From contig NZ_JXMW01000001.1 in assembly GCF_002072215.1 (NCBI RefSeq), forward strand, positions 248,001-312,000: DNA of 64,000 nucleotides, read 5' to 3'. Origin of the DNA: Methanobrevibacter arboriphilus JCM 13429 = DSM 1125 (GTDB taxonomy: Archaea; Methanobacteriota; Methanobacteria; Methanobacteriales; Methanobacteriaceae). The notes under the pieces were generated by a model. That model was not told where the DNA came from and did no database searches. It saw only the letters and a list, made by a program, of their open reading frames with translations. Made by a program: the position numbers and the translations under genes. Position 1 is the stretch's first letter; each line of letters begins with the position of its first letter. Shown here one piece after another: positions 55,723 through 64,000 of the stretch.

Positions 55723-56802
55723 ATGCCTTTTGAGGAAAATATTAAAAAATTTACAGAAAATATACCAGAAAAAATGAAACATATAAAAAGTGAAGATGGA
55801 ACAATAAACGCTTTAATCAACCCTTTTCTAGATTTATTAGGTTATGATATTACAGACCCCAAGGAAGTTGAATATCAATATGATGTAAATATTGAATTAG
55901 GAGTGCCTAAACTAAATAAAAAAGGTAAAATAGATATTATCATATTAAATAATACTAATAAACCTGAAATAATAATTGAATGTAAAAAAATTAAAAAAAA
56001 ACTTACAAAAAAAGATGAAACACAATTAAGAAGCTATTATAACATCATAGATAATTGTAGATTAGCTATATTGACCAACGGCATTATTTATAAATTTTTT
56101 ACTAATACTGATAAATTGATGGATAGAACTCCTTTTCTCGAAATTGATTTAAGGAATTTATCAAAAGTTGATATTTCAGAGTTAGAAATGTTTACAAAAG
56201 AGAAATATAACTCAAAAAATCTTGAAAATATTGTAATGAACAATAAAATAAGAAATCAGCTAAACAAAGAGTTTGAACATCCAAGCGATGATTTTGTAAA
56301 AATAATTGCCAAAAAAGTTGATAATGGAGTAATGAATAAAAACAAAATTATAAAATATAGAAGAATTATTAAAAATAATCTTAAAATAATTTCAAACGAA
56401 AAATCTGAACCCAATTATGAATTTGAAATGAAATTTAGAGGATTTAATGAAGAAGAGGAAAATAAATTTATAAAATTATATAATAAATTACCTGAAAAAT
56501 TTAAGGACAATGAATTTATTGAGAACACTACTATCATTAAGATAAATAAAGGAGAAAAAATACCTAAAAATAGTTTATATATTTATAGTAGTACAACTAA
56601 CCCTGTTGAAGAGATAATGATAAAATATCTCAGAAAATATGCTAAAGGATATGAAACTGATTTTATTAAAATTAAGTCTGTTAAATCTAACGATAGTATG
56701 AGGATATATAAAATCTGTAGAAGATTTGTTGCCTATTTAAATAATAGAAAATTAACAAAAGAAGAAAAAAAACTTTTAGATAAAATATTTTCAGAACAAT
56801 AG
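55723..56802 (+). CDS. HSDR_N-like PD-(D/E)XK nuclease
   Basis: 359 aa with GAGGT six bases before the ATG. The N-terminal ~150 residues follow the type I restriction R-subunit N-domain pattern: acidic E24 in IKSEDGTINALINPFLDLLGY, D71 in KGKIDIII, and the IIECKK motif with E86 and K88. LAILTNGIIYKFF follows, as in that family. The C-terminal part (GFNEEEENKFIKLYNKL onward) is unrecognised and basic. No methylase, specificity subunit or helicase is attached, so it is not a complete R-M system. Positioned at the end of cassette copy 3, where the other copies have nothing equivalent. Confidence 0.8.
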   Translation: MPFEENIKKFTENIPEKMKHIKSEDGTINALINPFLDLLGYDITDPKEVEYQYDVNIELGVPKLNKKGKIDIIILNNTNKPEIIIECKKIKKKLTKKDETQLRSYYNIIDNCRLAILTNGIIYKFFTNTDKLMDRTPFLEIDLRNLSKVDISELEMFTKEKYNSKNLENIVMNNKIRNQLNKEFEHPSDDFVKIIAKKVDNGVMNKNKIIKYRRIIKNNLKIISNEKSEPNYEFEMKFRGFNEEEENKFIKLYNKLPEKFKDNEFIENTTIIKINKGEKIPKNSLYIYSSTTNPVEEIMIKYLRKYAKGYETDFIKIKSVKSNDSMRIYKICRRFVAYLNNRKLTKEEKKLLDKIFSEQ

Positions 56803-56824
56803 TAAAAAAATTAAACAAAAACAA

Positions 56825-56855
56825 TTGAATGAACTTAATTAAAAAATTCATTCAA
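56825..56855 (+). terminator. Hairpin after cassette operon, copy 3
   Basis: The arms TTGAATGAA and TTCATTCAA lie 22 bases after the nuclease stop. It is the counterpart of 41517-41554, with one compensated base pair (G-C there, T-A here). Confidence 0.6.
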
Positions 56856-56939
56856 CCACTATTTTTCATTATTATAAATTTATTATATTTCATAGATTAA
56901 AAATAAATTTAAACATTCTAATTTTCAATATAATAATTT

Positions 56940-57430
56940 CTAAATTCTTAAAAAAAAAGGTTTACCACTTCACCAAAAATAGCCCAATAACGATAAGTTA
57001 TAGCCATATTATTATTTTTCAAATATAACAGCTCTTAAAAGTTAGTAAAACAGCTATAAAAGATGCTACGTACTCCTATAACTCTGCGAAGTTGCCAAAT
57101 ATTCCCCATTTGGTATAGATAAAAAGGAACATAAAAGATAAATTTGTGGCATAAGTATATATTATTTTCTAATAAAGTTCTTATAATATATATTTACTAT
57201 ACTTTATAGCTCTTAAATAGTTAAATAATCGATTGAAAAGTTTAATAAAGATTTTATATAATTCAATGAGATAAATATTAATATAAATCAAAACTTTATG
57301 TCCTATTTACAATTAAAAAAAGCTATGATAAATAAAATTTAATATAAATACATTATATTTAAAAAACAGCTTAATATAAGGCGTATAATAGGTTTTTTAG
57401 GCAGTATGGATAACCAATGATTGAAGAAGA
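56940..57430. ncRNA. Conserved structured non-coding block N1, copy B
   Basis: It aligns with 41640-42130 at most positions. AACTCTGCGAAGTTGC and ATTCCCCATTTGGTATAGAT are unchanged. Here GCCAAAT-ATTCCCC-ATTTGGT forms a perfect small hairpin, while copy A has a weaker one. No reading frame is shared. It may be a stable RNA or an origin; strand undetermined. Confidence 0.5.
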
Positions 57431-57490
57431 TTTTATAATAGTAATTTAGCTATTATAATTAGTGAATTTGGATAAATAAAAAAATTATAA

Positions 57491-57625
57491 ACGGTTTGAA
57501 AATAATTAAAAGTTATATAGGAATTTTAATTGGTTTTTACTTGAAAATATGGGAAAACGGTTTCAAAAAATTTATCATTATAATATAAGTATATAATTAT
57601 TAAGATGTTGTAAAAAATGAAACCG
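57491..57625. promoter_or_regulatory. Repeated ACGGTTT sites and spaced inverted repeat (element B)
   Basis: A direct repeat ACGGTTTGAAAA (57491) and ACGGTTTCAAAA (57557) is followed by the reverse arm TGAAACCG (57618-57625), ending 14 bases from the helicase stop. The 52-base spacing of the inverted pair matches element A, whose arms read TTTTGTTTCA/TGAAACAAAA. It looks like iteron-type recognition sites. Confidence 0.55.
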
Positions 57626-57639
57626 AATTTGGTTTAAAA

Positions 57640-59718
57640 CTATTTATTTTCAATAAAATCACGGTATAATTCTCTAAATCTTCCTAAAGATTTAATTTTT
57701 GCTTTTTTCATTAAATTAGTATAATTTTCATTTAAATTATCAAAAGCACCTTTCGGTAAACGCTTATATTTTCTTTTGTTTTTTGGAGACAAATATTTTT
57801 TTGTTAAAGTCATGACTTCTTTTCTAGCTTCTTCTTTATCTATTTTCTCAAGTTTAATGTTTAATTTTTGTTTAGGTTCACAAGACAGCTGAGAAAATGA
57901 GTTATAAAAATCTTCTTCTATTTTCTTATTATAATAAACACTATCAAGAAATTTATTTATTATTTCTTTTATGATTTTTTTAGAAGGATTGGCTATTGTA
58001 CCAGAGTTTGGAAATTCTTCATATACTTTTAATGGAAATGTATATTTGAAATATTCTTCTAAATGAGGAGGTAGGTATCCTTCAATTATTACTATTCTTT
58101 TTTTCATATGTGGCATATTACGGAAGATTATTTGCTCCATACCACTGTTTCTTTGATGTTTAACCAATTCATCAAATAAAACATCCCCAAACTCATGTTT
58201 TTCCAAATTATATGATTTTTTAAGTTCTTGCAGTGATTTTTCACCATCTAAATACCGGTATAAATTATATGAAGCTGAAGAATCATGAAGATCTGTTCCA
58301 ATAACATGAATTACTTCACATTCATTTAAATTAGAACGACCCCTATAATTACCATAATATAATATATTTTCAATACCATTCTCTTTAAGCATTCTAACTA
58401 CATCTATAACTAAATTATTTTTAAATCTAATACTTCCATAGGTAACCACACCATATTTAGCATTTTTACCATTTATTCTATTATATTCTTTTATTAATTC
58501 ATTAATTTTAAAAGCAGTTATGTAGGAAATATCTTTATCTAAGCCCAAATTCTTATCATAAATATTCTCAAAACTTATATTTTTCCTTATCCTAGTTTTT
58601 ACTGACATTCTAGAATTTTTAACATAACCTCCTTTTCTTTCAATCCTAAACATTAAAGACTGTTTTTCAAAAAAATCTGCACTTACTCCAATTTCCTTAA
58701 AATCATCAACCTTATCTTTAATCCTATCAACTATAATCTTTAATGGCGTAGCGTCAAGTAAAATAATATTATGTTCACTTCTCTTATCAATCAAGATATC
58801 AATGAATAATTTTTCAAGTTTAAACTGATCAAAATCATAACTCTTATCTTCTTTTTTAGGTAAAGGAGCAGGTTTCTTATCAAGATAATCATAGATTTCA
58901 ATATTAACTCTTATCTTATTGAAAAATAATTCCAAATAAGCTTTTTCATCTAAATTACCATATTTTTTACTATATTTTGAAGAATCAAAACCACTACTTA
59001 TTATTTCCGCATCTGTAGCTCTAACTTTAAGCATTTCTTTAATTAAATCGATTTTATTAATAAAATCATTATTATTAATTATTAAATTATCAGGAAATCC
59101 ACTTGTTAAGCTATATACTTTATTGAATAATTCAATATCAACATCATCTAATTGTTTATAATCTGTTAACTGAGGTTTATCAATCTCTTCATCATAAATA
59201 ATAGACCTCCTTTCACCATTTCGATAAAATAATTCATCATCATCAATAAGCACAGTACCAATATTATGCTTATTCATTAAAACAACATCATACTCTTTCA
59301 CATTTCTTCTTTGCCATTTCCAATAACAATCTTTATGATAAAAACATTTTTTGCAATGATTAACTCCTTCATTAATTTCAGATTTAGCATTAATAATATA
59401 TTCATTATTTTCTGTTTCTTCTTCACTAAGTTGCATAATATAACAAGAACTGGCCTTATTTCTCCAATAGTATAGTCTCTCCCCATCAACCCTAATTGTA
59501 CCAATTAATTTATTATAAAGATCCTTGGATTGTTTCTCATTATCTACAAAAACAATAACAGGAACATTATCATCAATATGCCGTGAAATAGTATTAATAG
59601 TCTTACCTACACGCGGAGGAGAAGTATTTAAAATAACGGAATGTTTATGTAGATATTTTTTATTAAGTTTATCTAGCTCAAAATTGATTTTTTTCCAATT
59701 ATCCTCTTTAATACCCAT
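57640..59718 (-). CDS. Cys-cluster P-loop helicase-like protein (element B)
   Basis: 692 aa from the ATG at 59718; a TTG at 59724 with GGAGG nine bases upstream is equally plausible, while the longer 717-aa frame has no homologous extension. Walker A is TSPPRVGKT, the Cys cluster is SSCYIM plus HCKKCFYHKDCYW, Walker B RSIIYDEE, and ILLDATP is conserved. C-terminal blocks CEVIHVIGTDLH and QIIFRNMPHMKKR match the element A protein. Overall similarity to 44081-46144 is clear but moderate, so the two elements are related and not recent duplicates in this gene. Role inferred as replication or DNA processing. Confidence 0.75.
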   Translation of the reverse strand: MGIKEDNWKKINFELDKLNKKYLHKHSVILNTSPPRVGKTINTISRHIDDNVPVIVFVDNEKQSKDLYNKLIGTIRVDGERLYYWRNKASSCYIMQLSEEETENNEYIINAKSEINEGVNHCKKCFYHKDCYWKWQRRNVKEYDVVLMNKHNIGTVLIDDDELFYRNGERRSIIYDEEIDKPQLTDYKQLDDVDIELFNKVYSLTSGFPDNLIINNNDFINKIDLIKEMLKVRATDAEIISSGFDSSKYSKKYGNLDEKAYLELFFNKIRVNIEIYDYLDKKPAPLPKKEDKSYDFDQFKLEKLFIDILIDKRSEHNIILLDATPLKIIVDRIKDKVDDFKEIGVSADFFEKQSLMFRIERKGGYVKNSRMSVKTRIRKNISFENIYDKNLGLDKDISYITAFKINELIKEYNRINGKNAKYGVVTYGSIRFKNNLVIDVVRMLKENGIENILYYGNYRGRSNLNECEVIHVIGTDLHDSSASYNLYRYLDGEKSLQELKKSYNLEKHEFGDVLFDELVKHQRNSGMEQIIFRNMPHMKKRIVIIEGYLPPHLEEYFKYTFPLKVYEEFPNSGTIANPSKKIIKEIINKFLDSVYYNKKIEEDFYNSFSQLSCEPKQKLNIKLEKIDKEEARKEVMTLTKKYLSPKNKRKYKRLPKGAFDNLNENYTNLMKKAKIKSLGRFRELYRDFIENK

Positions 59719-59852
59719 AGCCAAAATAACAAACCTCCAAAACCACCCCAAAGTACAATAATGAAAAAAATTAGTAAGTATGCATTCAGACACTACTAAA
59801 TAAAAAAAAAAGAAAAATTAATTTAAAAAGAGATTTAATTTATTTTTATTAC

Positions 59853-60485
59853 TTATTCTATCATAGGGTCATGACTATTATCCAATTCACTACTTTCCAA
59901 AAGATTTATAATTAATCCCATATCTTTAAGAATTTGGGATACACATTCATCGAAACTATTTTTAATAGTATAATATTTAATTTCATCTAAAAGACGACTA
60001 CCATAATAGCCATCAATGTTATATCCATTTGGAGTAATAATTTCTAATAATCTTTTAAATTCTTCACCTATAACTAAATAAATTATAGACATGCTTACGA
60101 TGGACTCCTTCATTTCCTGTTTATTTTCTTCTGTTGTTGTTATTAAATTATTTTTTTCACCATAATCCAAAAAATGATCAGCAATATGATTATGTTGTTC
60201 ATAAATCAGTTTACATAATGCTCCAACTAATTTTACTTCAAAATTCTTATTTTTACCAGCATTTATTATTTCTTCCATTTTATTAATATCTAAATAAAAT
60301 CCCATATATGTAAATTTGTAATGTTTATTAAACTGAAAATTATTATTAGGAGATAAAATTTGTTTTAAATACGCTGATAATTCTTTAGAAATCTCAATTT
60401 CTAAATCACTATTAAGACTGATATTACTTTCAACAATACTAGACACATCATTTTTTAAAATATTTTTATTCTTATTAACATTCAT
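59853..60485 (-). CDS. Element-associated small protein, family F (copy 3)
   Basis: 210 aa from the ATG at 60485, preceded by AAGGAGG at eight bases. The frame continues 33 codons upstream through a TATA-like region that is conserved as DNA with the 43095 gene. Helical and acidic, with ILKNDVSSIVESNISLNSDLEIEIS at the start matching the family. The C-terminal half (FDECVSQILKDMGLIINLL) differs from the other copies. Here it lies upstream of the helicase gene on the same strand, whereas in element A it lies downstream. Function unknown. Confidence 0.75.
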   Translation of the reverse strand: MNVNKNKNILKNDVSSIVESNISLNSDLEIEISKELSAYLKQILSPNNNFQFNKHYKFTYMGFYLDINKMEEIINAGKNKNFEVKLVGALCKLIYEQHNHIADHFLDYGEKNNLITTTEENKQEMKESIVSMSIIYLVIGEEFKRLLEIITPNGYNIDGYYGSRLLDEIKYYTIKNSFDECVSQILKDMGLIINLLESSELDNSHDPMIE

Positions 60486-60803
60486 ATTTATGTCCTCCTT
60501 AGACAACAATTTATAAATATAATAAAAAAATAAAATATTAATTGCAGATTGAAGATTATTGACTAGTAAATTTTTATTAGCCAATAACTTCTATTAATAT
60601 TACTTTTTTTACATATTTTAATACTTGTTTATCTTTTTAAGAATTCTTTAGCTATTATAAAATTAAAAATTTATAATAACATATATACTTGATTTTCATC
60701 GTTATATAAATGTTTTGCATGTTTTTAAGAGTTTATTTTTTAAACAAAAATTATATAATTCTTATTTAAATTAAACAATGTAGTAAAATAGAATAAATTG
60801 AAG

Positions 60804-60838
60804 ATATTGCAATATATTGCTACATAACAATGTTATGT
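60804..60838. promoter_or_regulatory. Two adjacent palindromes upstream of family F gene
   Basis: ATATTGCAATAT (60804-60815) is a perfect 12-base palindrome and ACATAACAATGTTATGT (60822-60838) has perfect 8-base arms around one base. They lie in the ~590-base gap between the family F gene and the integrase. They are likely protein-binding sites; what they control is unknown. Confidence 0.45.
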
Positions 60839-61075
60839 TTACATTATTAGTTAACAATCATATCACTTGTGGATGAGTAGTGAAAATTCTAAAAATGAAC
60901 GATTATATAAAAAAGTTTAAAAAATGAATTAAATAACAAATCAGCTAAGAATAATTATACATTAATAAATTCAAAAAAATTATATAAAAATGTTATACTC
61001 CGCCTTGAAAAACAAATAATTTAAAACATTAAGTTTAAAAAAATTTTATATATTAAAAAATTGAGCATTATTTAG

Positions 61076-62233
61076 CTAAACTTTATTTAATATATCTTCT
61101 ATTTTATTTTCATTAATTCCTTGCTGATTTAATAAATTTCTCAATTTATCATGCTTTAGTTTTTCATAGCTTAACTCATCTTCTAAATCTAAGTATTCTT
61201 TAGACTTAATATCATTTATTTTAGTCTTATTAATGCTTAAATGAGGTATTAGTTGACAATAAAATTCTTTCATTACGCTTTTTCTTATTTCCTCATATGC
61301 TATTTCTAATCTTGTAACTGCATGACCTGATAAAACTTTAGATTTCTTATAATCACTAGTATAATGTTTTACTGTTGAAATAAAGAATTTCCTCAATGCA
61401 TGCGCATGAAAGAATCTTTTGCCTTCATCATTTCGGTAGAACCATCTATCATTAATCTCACTAAATAACCAAATTACACCATGTTGAGTTAAAGCTTTTT
61501 TATACTGAGACATGAATAAAGGTTGGTCTTCTTTTATATTATCTCTGGTTTTTAGGTAGTTTATTATGTATTCGGTTGCTTCTGGTGTGTTGAATGTCAT
61601 GCAGATATTATTAGTTTTTTTAGTTTTAATAGGTACAAAATCCCAACAAGGAATAACATTCTTATACTTTCCATCTAACAAATCCTCTATACTATCTCCG
61701 TTATGATAGTCAATAGTAGCATTAGTAAAATCGGAAATCTTAAAGTTTCTCATATCGCTACTTCTTACTCCTGATGAAGCCATTAGTAATAATATAGCTT
61801 TATTCCTTACTGAAGTATTATCAACAGCCAACCTAATATCTTCGAGGTTTGGAATGTCTCCCTCCCTGATAATCTTAGGAGGAATATTAATTTCAATCGG
61901 CCGAGGCAGGGTTATATTATATTCACGATAAAAAGCTCTTATACAACTTAATTTATAATTAATAGTAGAATCAATAATATTCTTTTTTAATAAGGATTCA
62001 TAATAATTATAAAGATAAGAAGTAATTTTTCTATCATCAATATCTCTTATACGAGGCACACCATTAATTAAGTATGGTTGTTCTTCTTCTTTAGCTTCAA
62101 CAATAAGTTCTGATGGTGTTTTACCAGTAATCTCATACATTTCAGTTAAAGTCTTTATATAATGATGTTCCCTAGACTCAGACAAGTTTTTTCTCAAAAA
62201 CATCTGCTTAAGTTTAATATCACTCGAAATCAT
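61076..62233 (-). CDS. Tyrosine recombinase/integrase (element B)
   Basis: 385 aa, nearly identical to 46449-47606 with about a dozen differences. Catalytic residues are all kept: Arg157, His278, Arg281, His304 and Tyr313. The same ATG context without ribosome binding site is seen. The element's att end lies beyond the right window edge, with the OLD-type ATPase gene in between. The near identity contrasts with the moderately similar helicases, so the integrases are recently shared or homogenised by conversion. Confidence 0.95.
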   Translation of the reverse strand: MISSDIKLKQMFLRKNLSESREHHYIKTLTEMYEITGKTPSELIVEAKEEEQPYLINGVPRIRDIDDRKITSYLYNYYESLLKKNIIDSTINYKLSCIRAFYREYNITLPRPIEINIPPKIIREGDIPNLEDIRLAVDNTSVRNKAILLLMASSGVRSSDMRNFKISDFTNATIDYHNGDSIEDLLDGKYKNVIPCWDFVPIKTKKTNNICMTFNTPEATEYIINYLKTRDNIKEDQPLFMSQYKKALTQHGVIWLFSEINDRWFYRNDEGKRFFHAHALRKFFISTVKHYTSDYKKSKVLSGHAVTRLEIAYEEIRKSVMKEFYCQLIPHLSINKTKINDIKSKEYLDLEDELSYEKLKHDKLRNLLNQQGINENKIEDILNKV

Positions 62234-62401
62234 AATATTATATTCATTCTACTCGTATAAAAACTTACGGAAAGGCTTTAAATAATAAAAAAACTTAAGA
62301 GTAACCCCCAATATAACAAAGAAAATAACATTAACAAATTACAAAATAAAAAAAATGAAGAAAGAATAATATATTGAAAATCATTACAAAAATTAATTAT
62401 T

Positions 62402-62413
62402 ATTTCGTTATAG
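62402..62413 (+). promoter_or_regulatory. Cargo-gene upstream motif ATTTCGTTATAG (second copy)
   Basis: The same 12 bases as at 408-419, here 59 bases before the ATG of the OLD-type ATPase gene. The spacing to the start is almost the same in both places. Confidence 0.45.
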
Positions 62414-62472
62414 ATAACTATAAGGACATAATTTAATAAATAATTAATAAGATATTGATAGGATGAATTAAA

Positions 62473-64000
62473 ATGGTGACAATAATTAAAGATTTAAAGA
62501 TAGAAAACAATTCTTATTCTACTATTGCCGAAAGTGGTAATGATTTTTTAAATGATTTATCAAGAATAAATGTTTTTATTGGGGAAAACAACTGTGGTAA
62601 AAGTCGTTTTATGAGATCTTTATTTTTAAATGGTGAAAATCCTGAAATTAATTTTAAAACTACCGAAGAAGCATATGAAAAATATATTCCCAATATAGAA
62701 AATTTTATAAATGAACTTGAAGAGTATTTGAAAAAATACACAGAAAAATATTCTAATTATATACCTTCAATTGAAACAATATTAACAGAATTACAGGGAA
62801 AATTATCCGATGAATTTCCAAAAAAGGAGATAATTCATTTATTAAATAAGTTAATGGAAATATTAAACAATTATAATATTAACCAACAAGCAGGACATTA
62901 TGAAATTAATCATAGTAATAGATCAAGTGAATGGGGAGATGTTTTTGAAAATACGGTTTTTAAGGAAATAACTGATATTATAAACAAGCATAAACTCAAA
63001 ATTGAAATATTTAAATCCAATGAATTCTTTAATTTTCAAAAAATATATATTCCTATTCTAAGAGGATTGAGACCATTATCTGAAGAAGATATTTACCAAG
63101 AAAGAACCATAGAGGATTATTTTAATATAGGCACTATAAGAGAAAATGGAAAATTAACAATATTTACTGGATTAGAATCATATGATTTATTAAAAAGTTA
63201 TGCGCATGGTGATTTTAATGAAAGAAACCTTATTGAAAAGTATCAGGCATATTTATCTGAAAATTTTTTTGATGGAGAAGAAGTTTACTTAATACCTAAA
63301 GAAAAGGATAAAAATATTATATCTATAAAAATTGGAAACGAGTTTGAAAGACCAATTTATGAGTTAGGTGATGGGTTACAATCAATAATTAATATAACTT
63401 TTCCGTTGTTTCTAAATTTAAAAGAAATTGAAGAAACAGATAATGTTTTAGTCTTTATTGAGGAACCAGAAATTCACTTACATCCTGCTCTTCAGAAAAA
63501 ATTAATAAAAACTTTTGAAGATGATATTTTTAATAATTTTCAGTTCTTTTTAACTACACACTCTAACCACTTTTTAGACAATACACTAACTAATAATAAT
63601 GTATCTGTTTTTTCATTTCGGAAAAAAATAACAGGCTCTGGAAATGAAGAAATACCTAATTTTTCAATAGAAAAATTTTCATTTGATAACTATTCCATTT
63701 TAGATGAATTAGGAGTGAAACCTTCTTCAGTACTTATGTCTAACTGTAATATTTTCGTTGAAGGTAACATTGATGTTAGTTACTATAATCATTATTTAAA
63801 AATTCATTTAAAAGAATTAGAAAAAAAAGATACTATTGAAGAAGGTTATAATTATAATTTCACTATCTGTGGCGGAAGTGAAATGAAACATGTAGCTAAC
63901 AAACTAAATGAAAGAGAAAAAAGTAGATCTCTATTTATTATCGATAGAGATGATAATGATAACTCCCTTGAAGAAGTTTTAAAAGAAAATGAGTGTGAAT
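62473..64000 (+). CDS. OLD/RecF-type AAA ATPase with TOPRIM domain (cut by window edge)
   Basis: At least 509 residues, open to the right edge. Walker A GENNCGKS (residues 37-44), an inserted helical region, the QELGDG-type segment YELGDGLQSII, Walker B FIEEPEIHLHPALQ, the H-motif TTHSNH, then a TOPRIM start IFVEGNIDVSYYNHYL and acidic motif FIIDRDD. It belongs to the OLD-like nuclease group but differs from both GajA-like proteins. The partner gene, if any, is outside the window. It occupies the cargo slot beside an integrase, as the nuclease at 482 does. Anti-phage function is inferred. Confidence 0.85.
   Translation, partial: MVTIIKDLKIENNSYSTIAESGNDFLNDLSRINVFIGENNCGKSRFMRSLFLNGENPEINFKTTEEAYEKYIPNIENFINELEEYLKKYTEKYSNYIPSIETILTELQGKLSDEFPKKEIIHLLNKLMEILNNYNINQQAGHYEINHSNRSSEWGDVFENTVFKEITDIINKHKLKIEIFKSNEFFNFQKIYIPILRGLRPLSEEDIYQERTIEDYFNIGTIRENGKLTIFTGLESYDLLKSYAHGDFNERNLIEKYQAYLSENFFDGEEVYLIPKEKDKNIISIKIGNEFERPIYELGDGLQSIINITFPLFLNLKEIEETDNVLVFIEEPEIHLHPALQKKLIKTFEDDIFNNFQFFLTTHSNHFLDNTLTNNNVSVFSFRKKITGSGNEEIPNFSIEKFSFDNYSILDELGVKPSSVLMSNCNIFVEGNIDVSYYNHYLKIHLKELEKKDTIEEGYNYNFTICGGSEMKHVANKLNEREKSRSLFIIDRDDNDNSLEEVLKENECE

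Noticed and set aside
55723-56802. Complete type I restriction-modification system
   Set aside because: Only an N-terminal R-subunit-like nuclease domain is present; no methylase, specificity subunit or motor domain is nearby.
59719-59793. 25-codon N-terminal extension of the element B helicase
   Set aside because: No homologous extension in the element A protein, and the ribosome binding site lies within it, pointing to starts at 59724 or 59718.

Overview
The window is very AT-rich, compact, non-bacterial-looking DNA and most likely comes from a methanogenic archaeon of the Methanobrevibacter/Methanosphaera group (Methanobacteriales). The main evidence is a 2381-aa wall protein with fifteen pseudomurein-binding-type repeats, several adhesin-like beta-helix proteins with archaeal-style signal peptides, GGTGA/GAGGT ribosome binding sites, and tRNA-Arg genes used as integration targets. 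Nothing here looks like core metabolism. The whole window reads as an accessory island.

Layout. 1-2.5 kb: right end of an integrated element (N-terminal part of an integrase, a zinc-ribbon/PD-(D/E)XK nuclease, a displaced tRNA 3' fragment, then an intact tRNA-Arg(CCU)). 2.5-13.5 kb: adhesin remnant, small membrane genes, first copy of a divergent wHTH/EF-hand membrane cassette, and a large frameshifted adhesin, closed by another tRNA-Arg fragment. 13.5-20 kb: a palindromic MITE-like element, an adhesin with a papain-like protease domain, and a decayed adhesin start. 20.3-25.1 kb: Gabija-like module 1 (OLD-type ATPase/TOPRIM nuclease plus UvrD-like helicase plus a membrane protein) between two tRNA-derived scars. 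25-37 kb: TPR protein, small membrane proteins and the giant pseudomurein-binding protein with a C39-like peptidase domain. 37-40 kb: small conserved protein, wHTH pseudogene, metallo-beta-lactamase-fold hydrolase. 40.3-48 kb: integrative element A (wHTH cassette, conserved non-coding block, small acidic protein, Cys-cluster helicase, integrase, att fragment, tRNA-Arg). 48.5-53 kb: Gabija-like module 2 with an upstream TIR/deoxyribosyltransferase-like gene. 53.2-64 kb: integrative element B with the same backbone, a longer wHTH operon ending in a restriction-type nuclease, the integrase, and a truncated OLD/RecF-type ATPase at the window edge.

How it fits together. A tyrosine recombinase family targets a tRNA-Arg(CCU) and has left intact tRNAs, displaced 3' halves and a ~150-bp downstream repeat at many junctions. 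Defence-type genes occupy the intervals: the slot between integrase and att end carries a nuclease in one element, nothing in another and an OLD-type ATPase in a third, and the two cargo genes share an upstream motif at the same distance. The element backbone (wHTH regulator, tandem small proteins with one N-terminal membrane anchor, a structured non-coding block, a helicase with a four-Cys cluster and inverted repeats just downstream that change together on both arms) is repeated and is the best candidate for an undescribed mobile, possibly defensive, system.
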